NCBI GenBank assembly: GCA_964528825.1
Contig: CAZGVB010000017.1
Location: 1 to 32,001 of the forward strand
DNA length: 32,001 nucleotides
Direction of reading: 5' to 3'
Source: RGIG5612 sp964528825
GTDB lineage: Bacteria; Bacillota; Clostridia; Lachnospirales; Lachnospiraceae
Under the pieces are notes generated by a model, which ran no database searches, had not been told where the DNA came from, and worked only from the letters and a program-made list of their open reading frames with translations. Within the stretch, counting starts at the first letter, position 1; each line of letters starts with the position of its first letter. Both the position numbers and the translations under genes were made by a program. This document shows positions 23,480-30,239 of the stretch, piece by piece.

Positions 23480-25141
23480 ATGAATTCTGATTTTATCAAA
23501 AAGGGAGTGGACAGAGCCCCGAACAAGAGCCTTATGGTAGCCCTCGGACTTACCGAAGAAGAGATCGACAGGCCTCTTATAGGTGTCGTATGCTCATACA
23601 ATGAGATCGTTCCGGGACATATGCACCTTGATAAGATCGCAGATGCCGTAAAGGCCGGCATCCGCATAGCAGGCGGCACTCCTATCATGTTTCCTGCCAT
23701 AGCCGTATGTGACGGTATAGCCATGGGACATATCGGCATGAAATATTCACTTGTAACGCGAGATCTGATCGCCGACTCTACGGAAGCAATGGTCATAGCC
23801 CATCAATTTGACGGTCTTGTAATGATCCCGAATTGCGATAAAAATGTACCCGGACTCTTGATGGCTGCGGCAAGACTCAACATTCCGACTATTTTCTGCA
23901 GCGGCGGCCCGATGCTCGCAGGCCATTTAAAGGACGGCAGACGCACATGCCTGAGCCATATGTTTGAGGCTGTAGGCGCTTATCATGCAGGTACCATGGA
24001 TGAGAATGATGTAAATGACTATATCGAAAATGCCTGCCCGTCATGCGGTTCCTGCTCCGGTATGTATACAGCCAACTCAATGAACTGCCTGAGCGAGGCC
24101 ATCGGTATGGCTCTCCCCGGCAACGGCACCATTCCGGCACCGCTCTCTGCACGCATAAGACTCGCAAAGCATGCCGGCATGCAGATCATGCAGCTTGTAA
24201 AAAATAATATCAGACCGAGAGATATCATGACAAAAGAGGCATTTGACAATGCCGAGACTGTAGATATGGCTCTCGGATGCTCTACAAATACAATGCTCCA
24301 TCTCCCTGCCATAGCTCATGAATGCGGCATAGAGATCAGCCTTGATGAATCAAATGCCATCAGTGCAAGAACACCTAATCTGTGTCATCTGGCACCAGCC
24401 GGGGATACCTTCATGGAAGATCTGGACCGTGCGGGCGGCGTATATGCGGTAATGAAGGAGCTGTCAAAGAAGGATCTGCTGAACCTTGATGTCATGACTG
24501 TCGCAGGAATGACTATGCGCGAGGCTATATCCTCCGCCGAAAATCTTAATACCGATATCATCAGACCTGTTGACAATCCGTATTCACCTAATGGCGGCAT
24601 AGCGGTACTTAAGGGCAATGTGGCTCCGGACGGATGTGTCGTAAAGCAGAGTGCGGTAGCTCCCGAGATGATGCAGCATACAGGCCCTGCAAGAGTATTT
24701 GACAGTGAAGAGGACGCAATAGCCGCGATCTATGCAAAGAAGATCCTTCCCGGAGATGTAGTCGTGATCAGATATGAAGGTCCGAAGGGAGGCCCCGGAA
24801 TGAGAGAAATGCTCAATCCTACATCGGCTATATGCGGTATGGGACTTGATGCAAGTGTCGCTCTCATTACTGACGGAAGATTTTCCGGTGCCACAAGAGG
24901 CGCTGCCATAGGACATGTAAGCCCCGAGGCTGCCGCAGGCGGCAATATTGCTCTTATACATGAGGGTGATATCATAGATATAGATATCAAGGCATGCTCT
25001 GTAAATGTACGCGTATCAGATAAGGAACTGGCGTCAAGGCGCGCATCATGGACAGCCCCCGAGCCCCGCATCAAGACAGGATATGCTGCAAGATATGCCA
25101 AGCTTGTAACATCCGCGGATAAGGGCGCGATATTGATGTAA
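23480..25141 (+). CDS. ilvD: Dihydroxy-acid dehydratase
   Basis: The 553-residue iron-sulfur enzyme dehydrates dihydroxy-isovalerate or dihydroxy-methylvalerate to the 2-keto acids, the third common branched-chain step. Family blocks are clear: VCDGIAMGHIGM (77-88), NCDKNVPG with Cys119, CPSCGSCSGMYTANSMNCL (Cys186-203) and the C-terminal GRFSGATRG. These cysteines bind the cluster. The length is normal. ATG 23480 follows AGGGGAGA. It lies 154 bases after ilvC, separated by two terminator-like hairpins, so it may be transcribed by read-through or from its own promoter (not identified). leuB follows after 105 bases. Confidence 0.96.
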   Translation: MNSDFIKKGVDRAPNKSLMVALGLTEEEIDRPLIGVVCSYNEIVPGHMHLDKIADAVKAGIRIAGGTPIMFPAIAVCDGIAMGHIGMKYSLVTRDLIADSTEAMVIAHQFDGLVMIPNCDKNVPGLLMAAARLNIPTIFCSGGPMLAGHLKDGRRTCLSHMFEAVGAYHAGTMDENDVNDYIENACPSCGSCSGMYTANSMNCLSEAIGMALPGNGTIPAPLSARIRLAKHAGMQIMQLVKNNIRPRDIMTKEAFDNAETVDMALGCSTNTMLHLPAIAHECGIEISLDESNAISARTPNLCHLAPAGDTFMEDLDRAGGVYAVMKELSKKDLLNLDVMTVAGMTMREAISSAENLNTDIIRPVDNPYSPNGGIAVLKGNVAPDGCVVKQSAVAPEMMQHTGPARVFDSEEDAIAAIYAKKILPGDVVVIRYEGPKGGPGMREMLNPTSAICGMGLDASVALITDGRFSGATRGAAIGHVSPEAAAGGNIALIHEGDIIDIDIKACSVNVRVSDKELASRRASWTAPEPRIKTGYAARYAKLVTSADKGAILM

Positions 25142-25199
25142 AAATAACTATGATCTGCAGACAGCCCCTTTCAAAATACAGGACGCAGATAAATAAAAA

Positions 25200-25246
25200 A
25201 GGAGGGCCGCCTACAGCGGCAGCGGCATTCATCCGCTTTATCGTTT
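25200..25246 (+). promoter_or_regulatory. Split leuB ribosome binding site bridged by two hairpins
   Basis: A perfect AGGAGG (25200-25205) is 41 bases before the leuB ATG. The gap holds two abutting 5-bp hairpins: GCCGC/GCGGC (25206-25220, loop CTACA) and AGCGG/CCGCT (25221-25237, loop of seven). Folding both leaves nine single-stranded bases before ATG, a normal spacing. No in-frame start codon lies between. Confidence 0.65.
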
Positions 25247-26317
25247 ATGAAATATAATATAGCTTTAGTAAAGGGCGACGGTATAGGCCCGGAAATAGTA
25301 GACAGCGCAGTGCGCGTGCTGGAGGCAATAGGCAAGAAATTCGGTCACGAATTTGTATTTACACCTTATCTTGCAGGCGGAAGCGCCATTGATGCCGTAG
25401 GAGTACCCCTTCCGCAGGAGACTATAGACGGCTGTCTTGCAAGTGACAGTGTGCTCTTAGGTGCAGTCGGCGGCCCCAAATGGGATGCACAGCCGCCCGA
25501 GCTCAGACCTGAGAGGGCCATCCTGGGGCTCAGGTCCGCACTTGGATTATTTACCAATCTTCGCCCCGCGAAGATATTTCCCGCACTTGCAGGTGCATGT
25601 ACTCTGCGCCCGGATATAGCGGCACGCGGATTCGACCTGGTGATCGTGCGTGAGCTCACAGGCGGCATCTATTTCGGTGAAAGAGGCAGACGAGAGGGCA
25701 AGAACGGCATCGAGGCATATGACACGGAATGCTACAGCAAAATGGAGATAGAACGCATCAGCCGTGTCGCATTCGAGACCGCAATGAAGAGACGAGCAAG
25801 CATCGTAAGCGTAGACAAATCAAATGTACTTGAAAGCTCAAGACTCTGGAGAGCTACCGTAAACGAGATCGCGAAGGAATATCCTTCTGTCTCCGTCGAG
25901 CATATGTATGTAGACAATGCGGCTATGCAGCTGGTACGTGATCCTTCTCATTTTGATGTTGTGCTTACATCCAATATGTTCGGCGACATTCTCTCAGACG
26001 AGGCGTCACAGATTACGGGCTCTATCGGAATGCTCGCATCCGCATCTCTCGGAAGCGGCAGCCGCGGACTTTATGAGCCTATTCACGGAAGCGCTCCGGA
26101 TATCACGGGAATGGGCATAGCCAATCCTATCGCGACCATACTTTCGGGCGCAATGATGCTCAGGTACGCCTTCTCTCTTTCAGATGAAGCAGCATGCATT
26201 GAAAAGGCTGTAGATGACACACTGAATGACGGCATCAGGACCGCTGATATCGCAAGAGACGGTCAAAAGCCTGTATCAACTGTGCAGATGACTGATGAGA
26301 TACTTGCCCGTATATAA
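25247..26317 (+). CDS. leuB: 3-isopropylmalate dehydrogenase
   Basis: LeuB oxidatively decarboxylates 3-isopropylmalate with NAD to the leucine keto acid. The 356-residue protein is full length: VKGDGIGPEIV at 8-18, LRSALGLFTNLRPAK with substrate-binding arginines, VRELTGGIYFGERG, YDTECYSKMEIERI (catalytic Tyr) and the C-terminal ESCUDO of the family reading GSGSRGLYEPIHGSAPDI (NAD-binding). The first possible start is ATG 25247; its Shine-Dalgarno is 41 bases upstream across two hairpins (see separate entry). It follows ilvD after 105 bases without a strong terminator and ends at a good terminator, so it is probably co-transcribed with ilvD. Confidence 0.95.
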   Translation: MKYNIALVKGDGIGPEIVDSAVRVLEAIGKKFGHEFVFTPYLAGGSAIDAVGVPLPQETIDGCLASDSVLLGAVGGPKWDAQPPELRPERAILGLRSALGLFTNLRPAKIFPALAGACTLRPDIAARGFDLVIVRELTGGIYFGERGRREGKNGIEAYDTECYSKMEIERISRVAFETAMKRRASIVSVDKSNVLESSRLWRATVNEIAKEYPSVSVEHMYVDNAAMQLVRDPSHFDVVLTSNMFGDILSDEASQITGSIGMLASASLGSGSRGLYEPIHGSAPDITGMGIANPIATILSGAMMLRYAFSLSDEAACIEKAVDDTLNDGIRTADIARDGQKPVSTVQMTDEILARI

Positions 26318-26393
26318 GAGATATTAAAGATAGTTATATATCTAAAAAAATATTTATATGTCTTAAAAGAAATATCTTAAAAGAGATATTAAA

Positions 26394-26435
26394 AGGCAGC
26401 CGCATTCCCTTAAAGGGGATGTGGCTGCCTTGTTT
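26394..26435 (+). terminator. Intrinsic terminator after leuB
   Basis: AGGCAGCCGCATTCCC and GGGGATGTGGCTGCCT pair with two wobble/mismatch positions around a short AT loop, followed by TGTTT. It ends the ilvD-leuB transcript. Confidence 0.75.
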
Positions 26436-26436
26436 A

Positions 26437-26544
26437 AACAGGATATCCTGTTAATCGGATATCCTGTTTGCGCGGTTTCGTCATATCCTGTTTATGTTGT
26501 TCAGTCATATCCTGTTTGTATGATCAGGATATGACGAAACCGCG
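26437..26544. repeat. Cluster of ATATCCTGTT repeats with a 20-bp inverted repeat
   Basis: ATATCCTGTT occurs at 26443, 26459, 26483 and 26507, with inverted copies at 26437 (making the 16-bp palindrome AACAGGATATCCTGTT) and 26525. Outside these, 26471-26490 and 26525-26544 are perfect 20-bp inverted complements around a 34-base loop. It lies between converging leuB and glyA. No T run follows on the glyA strand. Confidence 0.8.
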
Positions 26545-26555
26545 GCATAAGATTT

Positions 26556-27812
26556 CTATTTTATCGCATCCTTGTACAGCGGATATGCCGCTGTAAGGGC
26601 ATTTACTATCTCTGATGCCTGCGACACGGCCGCATCTGTTCCATCCCTCAATACAAGTCTTATAGCCTCTGCGATCCTTTCCATATCAGCCTCGTTCATA
26701 CCTCTGGTCGTAAGGGCCGCCGTACCGAGCCTGATTCCGCCTGTCACTGCCTTGGATGCAGTATCATTCGGTATCGCGTTTTTATTGCATGTAATGCCTG
26801 CCGCATCCAGTCTGTCCTCCGCATCCTTTCCGCTCACACCTATAGGTCTGAGATCCACAAGGATCAGATGATTGTCCGTACCTCCCGAGAATATAGTAAA
26901 TCCTCTGTCGATCATTGCAGCTGCAAGGGCTGCGGCGTTCTTCTTTATCTGCTTCGCATATACCTTAAAGTCGGGTGAAAGCGCCTCCTTAAAGCATACT
27001 GCCTTCGCTGCTATTACATGCTCTAACGGACCTCCCTGCATTCCGGGAAATACTGCCTTGTTGAGCTTGAGATCGGTCGCTGTCTCATCGTCAGACATGA
27101 TCATGCCGCCTCTCGGACCGCGCAATGTCTTATGCGTAGTCGTCGTGGTGATATGAGCATATGGTATGGGGCTTTCATGCTCACCTGCAGCAACAAGTCC
27201 CGCTATATGAGCTATATCGGCCATAAGTACGGCACCTACCTCATCCGCGATCTCTCTGAAGGCTTTAAAATCTATATTTCTCGGATATGCGCTCGCACCG
27301 CATATTATAAGCTTCGGACGCTCTGCACGTGCTATCTCCCTTACATGATCGTAATCTATATATCCGTTTTCCTCCACACCGTATGAGCAGACATTATATG
27401 TGGAGCCTGAGAAATTGGCTTTGCTTCCGTGCGTCAGATGTCCGCCATGGTCAAGGTTCATGCCCATGAGCAGATCCCCGGGCTTAAGTACCGCATTCAG
27501 GACGGCAATGTTCGCCTGAGCGCCGGCATGCGGCTGAACATTGACATATTCACAGCCAAAGAGCTGCTTTGCCCTGTCTATAGCGAGATTTTCCACTACA
27601 TCCCCCCATTGGCATCCGCCGTAATATCTCTTACCCGGATATCCCTCGGCATATTTATTGGTAAGCTGGCTGCCCATAGCCGCCATTACCGCCTCGCTTA
27701 CGAAATTCTCCGATGCGATGAGTTCCAGATGAGATTGCTCTCTTCCTATCTCTCCTTTGATCGCATCAGCTATCTGCGGGTCGTATTTGCAAAGTATGTC
27801 ATATGAATACAT
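26556..27812 (-). CDS. glyA: Serine hydroxymethyltransferase
   Basis: GlyA converts serine and tetrahydrofolate to glycine and methylene-THF, the main source of one-carbon units. The 418-residue PLP enzyme shows LELIASENF (29-37), NKYAEGYPGKRYYGG (52-66), the GSKANFSG segment and TTTTTHKTLRGPRGG with the PLP-binding lysine K228. ATG 27812 follows AGGAGAG. The upstream region (27813-27947) is AT-rich with a 14-bp palindrome and three 16-base tandem repeats, and the DUF815 gene ends 136 bases upstream on the same strand. The downstream repeat cluster may form the transcript end. Confidence 0.96.
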   Translation of the reverse strand: MYSYDILCKYDPQIADAIKGEIGREQSHLELIASENFVSEAVMAAMGSQLTNKYAEGYPGKRYYGGCQWGDVVENLAIDRAKQLFGCEYVNVQPHAGAQANIAVLNAVLKPGDLLMGMNLDHGGHLTHGSKANFSGSTYNVCSYGVEENGYIDYDHVREIARAERPKLIICGASAYPRNIDFKAFREIADEVGAVLMADIAHIAGLVAAGEHESPIPYAHITTTTTHKTLRGPRGGMIMSDDETATDLKLNKAVFPGMQGGPLEHVIAAKAVCFKEALSPDFKVYAKQIKKNAAALAAAMIDRGFTIFSGGTDNHLILVDLRPIGVSGKDAEDRLDAAGITCNKNAIPNDTASKAVTGGIRLGTAALTTRGMNEADMERIAEAIRLVLRDGTDAAVSQASEIVNALTAAYPLYKDAIK

Positions 27813-27851
27813 GTTCTGCTCTCCTGTTAATTTTTCTTGGCTGTATATGGT

Positions 27852-27865
27852 AATCTATATAGATT
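27852..27865. promoter_or_regulatory. 14-bp palindrome in the glyA leader region
   Basis: AATCTATATAGATT is a perfect palindrome 40 bases before the glyA start codon. It may be an operator; AT-rich palindromes also arise by chance, so support is modest. Confidence 0.3.
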
Positions 27866-27888
27866 TTATCTGTTTTTCATCTTCTGCG

Positions 27889-27936
27889 CATCAATATATC
27901 TGTACATCAATATATCTGAATATCAATATATCTCTG
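27889..27936. repeat. Three 16-base tandem repeats upstream of glyA
   Basis: CATCAATATATCTGTA (27889), CATCAATATATCTGAA (27905) and TATCAATATATCTCTG (27921) follow one another, with a degenerate fourth unit near 27939. There are no spacers, so it is not a CRISPR array. Confidence 0.75.
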
Positions 27937-27947
27937 TGCATCAATTA

Positions 27948-29270
27948 TCAATGATTTTGTGAATCCTGTTCCTGTCTCGATCTGAGATAATCTGTAAATT
28001 GCCTTGCTGCTCTTCCCGAAATACCGCCGCTTCTAAGCTCCCATTTGTTTGCGAGCGCCAATATCTCATCGTCACTCATATCAATGCCCTCACGCCTTGC
28101 AAGAGCAAGCACTATATCATTATATTCCTGACGCACAGGGCCCGGGTAATTGATAGATATACCGAATCTGGATGCAAGTGAGAGCTTTTCATTCATGGTC
28201 TCGCTGAAATGCATATCCTTATCATATTCCATGTCGGCTCTGTCCTTCCAGGTCTCTTTCACAAGATGCCTTCTGTTGGATGTGGCATAAATGAGTATAT
28301 TATCGGGTCTGTTCTCGACGCCGCCCTCGATGATAGCCTTAAGGAACTTATATTCTACCTCGTTTTCTTCAAATGACAGGTCGTCTATATAGATGATAAA
28401 CCTGTAATTCCTCTTTTTGATCCTTGCTATGATATTCGCAAGCTCCGAAAATTGTGATTTGTAGACCTCGATCATGCGCAGTCCGTCGCCGTAATATTCG
28501 TTTATTATGGCTTTTATGCTGGAGGATTTGCCTGTGCCCGCAGCTCCGTAGAGCAGGCAGTTGTTGGCCTTATAGCCCTTGCAGAATGCCTCTGTATTGT
28601 CCTTCAGCTGTCTTTTTTGTCTCTCATATCCTATAAGATCGTCCAACAATATAGGATCCGGATTGCTGACAGGAACAAATTGCAGCTCATCCGCATGTCC
28701 CTTCACTCTGAAAGCTCTGTTGAGTCCGAACATGCCTACGCCGTATACTTTGTAATGCTCCGATATGAGATCAAAAAATTCTTTTTCATCAGCAGCATTT
28801 TCAAGCTTTTTGCTGAGTGCCTGCACTACCTCGCTCACATGAACATCATACAGGGACGATGCCTTGCTTATGGCATTATAATTCTCAAGGATATCAAAGC
28901 ATGTTATGCCGAGCTCCTCTTCAAGCGGATGAAAATCAAAATCAAACAAAGCCTTAAAAGCCCTGAAATCATTTAAGGCAAAGCTATTTACGCTGCCCTC
29001 AGATGCGCCGCGCCTCTCGCATGTAAGCGAAAATGAATTGATATTTGATATTATCTTGAATGTAAGATAATTATGCCAGAGATTGGTATTGAAGCCAAAT
29101 TCCGTGGAGACATCGAGCAGCCTTTTTACCTGTACATATATCTGCCTGACAAGCTCGGGCCTCGAATATGTGCCCTCCTCATGGGCACGGTAAATATTGC
29201 CCAGGCTCGCAAGTATGCTGTCGTCTCCGATATCATTATATAAGATAAGGTTGGATATTAATTTAAACAT
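27948..29270 (-). CDS. DUF815 family AAA ATPase
   Basis: The 440-residue protein has a helical N-terminal region of about 200 residues and a C-terminal ATPase domain of the DUF815 family with Walker A GAAGTGKS (242-249) and Walker B FIIYIDDLSFEE (291-302). A sensor-type ATSNRRHLV and the tail GGISGRAARQFTDYLRS follow. These standalone P-loop ATPases are widespread in clostridia and have no proven function. No membrane segment is seen. The start ATG 29270 has no ribosome binding site; a promoter with its -10 only six bases upstream predicts a leaderless message. It is 136 bases upstream of glyA on the same strand, with no clear terminator between, so the two could share a transcript. Confidence 0.88.
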   Translation of the reverse strand: MFKLISNLILYNDIGDDSILASLGNIYRAHEEGTYSRPELVRQIYVQVKRLLDVSTEFGFNTNLWHNYLTFKIISNINSFSLTCERRGASEGSVNSFALNDFRAFKALFDFDFHPLEEELGITCFDILENYNAISKASSLYDVHVSEVVQALSKKLENAADEKEFFDLISEHYKVYGVGMFGLNRAFRVKGHADELQFVPVSNPDPILLDDLIGYERQKRQLKDNTEAFCKGYKANNCLLYGAAGTGKSSSIKAIINEYYGDGLRMIEVYKSQFSELANIIARIKKRNYRFIIYIDDLSFEENEVEYKFLKAIIEGGVENRPDNILIYATSNRRHLVKETWKDRADMEYDKDMHFSETMNEKLSLASRFGISINYPGPVRQEYNDIVLALARREGIDMSDDEILALANKWELRSGGISGRAARQFTDYLRSRQEQDSQNH

Positions 29271-29276
29271 ATATAA

Positions 29277-29305
29277 ATATTAAACTGTTTCCTGTTCATA
29301 ATCAA
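29277..29305 (-). promoter_or_regulatory. DUF815 gene promoter (leaderless type)
   Basis: Minus-strand TTGATT (29305-29300), a 17-base spacer and TAATAT (29282-29277). The usual seven-base offset puts transcription start exactly at the A of ATG 29270. The -10 is a 4/6 match. Confidence 0.5.
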
Positions 29306-29331
29306 CCATGATCTGTGCAATCGTTAAGTCC

Positions 29332-29347
29332 GGTCACTGCAGTGACC
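29332..29347. repeat. 16-bp palindrome related to the structured repeat
   Basis: GGTCACTGCAGTGACC is a perfect palindrome. Its arms match the terminal stem of the element at 30086-30161 (GTCACCGC/GCAGTGAC), as if only the stem of that repeat remained. A related CCGGTCACTGCAG occurs at 411-423. Confidence 0.6.
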
Positions 29348-29393
29348 AATATTTGAAAAAAATGGAAATTTAATCTTGATTTCGGAGAAAAAA

Positions 29394-29558
29394 ATGGATA
29401 AAATACCACAGGATTCGGACAGAGAGATCTATCCGAGTGGTTCGAAATTTCATTTCATATTTTTTCGGGACAATAAATGTCACTTTGCTAATGTCGGACG
29501 GCAAAGGGGCATTTATTTTTTTGCTGCAAAAATCCGAAGCAGCGGCAAAGATGGTTAA
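29394..29558 (+). other. Leader of the DUF2798 gene: possible 54-codon small frame overlapping a terminator
   Basis: An open frame of 54 codons (MDKIPQDSDREIYPSG...) starts at ATG 29394 after CGGAG and stops at 29558. It shows no known motif. A strong terminator hairpin lies inside it (29472-29522), and another hairpin TCGGA/TCCGA occurs near 29416-29436, which favours a regulatory leader RNA over a protein. I cannot decide between the two. Confidence 0.3.
29472..29522 (+). terminator. Strong intrinsic terminator in the leader of the DUF2798 gene
   Basis: AATAAATGTC.CTTTGC (29472-29488) pairs with GCAAAG.GGCATTTATT (29501-29517) with one A-G mismatch and one G-T pair, a 12-base loop, and seven consecutive T (29516-29522). 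The stem base CGGCAAAG is repeated at 29543-29550, which could pair with CTTTGC (29483-29488) instead and break the terminator. This would make the hairpin an attenuator. Confidence 0.6.
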
Positions 29559-29585
29559 TTGAATAATTTTTTTAAGGAGGCAAAA

Positions 29586-30080
29586 ATGCCAAAGACAAAA
29601 TTTGAGAGCATAATATTTACGGCAGTTACAGCATGGATAATGGTATATATAATGACATTATATAATACGGTGCTCGCAACGGGAGAGTTTACAAATTCCG
29701 CCTTCCTTACGGCGCTTAAGGGAATGTGGCTTGAATTTATCATTATTTTTTTATGTGCCTTTTTCATTTCGAGCCATGCAGCAAAATATTTCGCATTCCG
29801 CATAGTAAGGCCCGGCGACAGACCGATCGCGATCATATTCACTATTCAGATATTTACAGTTATATGCCAGGTAGCCCTTGCAAGTATCCTGGGAGTATGG
29901 CATGGACCCGGATTCACGGCACAATTTATCCCCGATTATCTCAGTGCGTATTGTAAAAACTTTATCATGGCTCTTCCGGTACAGCTGATCATCGCAGGAC
30001 CTATAGCAAGAGCACTTTTCAGGCTGGTATTTCGCCGCGGTGAGAGCAAGGAGACAGCAAATGACCTCTCTCAGGCATGA
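29586..30080 (+). CDS. DUF2798-like four-helix membrane protein
   Basis: The 164-residue product has four predicted membrane helices (about 8-30, 46-66, 80-102, 124-146) in two similar halves, each with the pattern helix-acidic loop-helix ending in a basic stretch. This matches DUF2798 proteins, a small family of integral membrane proteins of unknown role. ATG 29586 follows an ideal AAGGAGG; a TTG at 29559 would extend the frame by nine codons but would place that site inside the gene. Upstream lies a leader with a strong terminator hairpin, so expression may depend on antitermination. It is followed by the structured repeat and leuDC, which has its own promoter. Confidence 0.75.
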   Translation: MPKTKFESIIFTAVTAWIMVYIMTLYNTVLATGEFTNSAFLTALKGMWLEFIIIFLCAFFISSHAAKYFAFRIVRPGDRPIAIIFTIQIFTVICQVALASILGVWHGPGFTAQFIPDYLSAYCKNFIMALPVQLIIAGPIARALFRLVFRRGESKETANDLSQA

Positions 30081-30085
30081 AATAA

Positions 30086-30161
30086 GTCACCGCGAAGTGT
30101 GATGATATGCTGCAAAAAATGATGGCGAGGCTTTCGTAGGGACGAGCTCACCGGCAGTGAC
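30086..30161. repeat. Structured intergenic repeat, short copy
   Basis: This copy holds the core of the 19697-19839 element, from GTCACCGC (30086-30093) to GCAGTGAC (30154-30161), without the outer stem. Where the long copy has GACAC/GTGTC in the stem this one has GTCAC/GTGAC, so pairing is kept by paired changes. It starts six bases after the DUF2798 stop codon. Confidence 0.8.
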
Positions 30162-30188
30162 CAAAATGAATATAACTTTATCGATATC

Positions 30189-30217
30189 TTGCAATCCGTC
30201 ACCTGTTTTACTATAAT
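30189..30217 (+). promoter_or_regulatory. leuDC promoter
   Basis: TTGCAA (30189-30194), a 17-base spacer and perfect TATAAT (30212-30217) precede a GGAGG site (30228-30232). The predicted leader is only about 16 bases. Confidence 0.65.
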
Positions 30218-30239
30218 TTTCAAGATCGGAGGAAATAAA

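Noticed and set aside
27889..27950. CRISPR array
   Set aside because: The repeats are 16 bases, AT-rich and directly adjacent without spacers.
29436..29452. tRNA-like GGTTCGAAA segment
   Set aside because: The flanks do not form a T stem, and no acceptor, D or anticodon arms are found.
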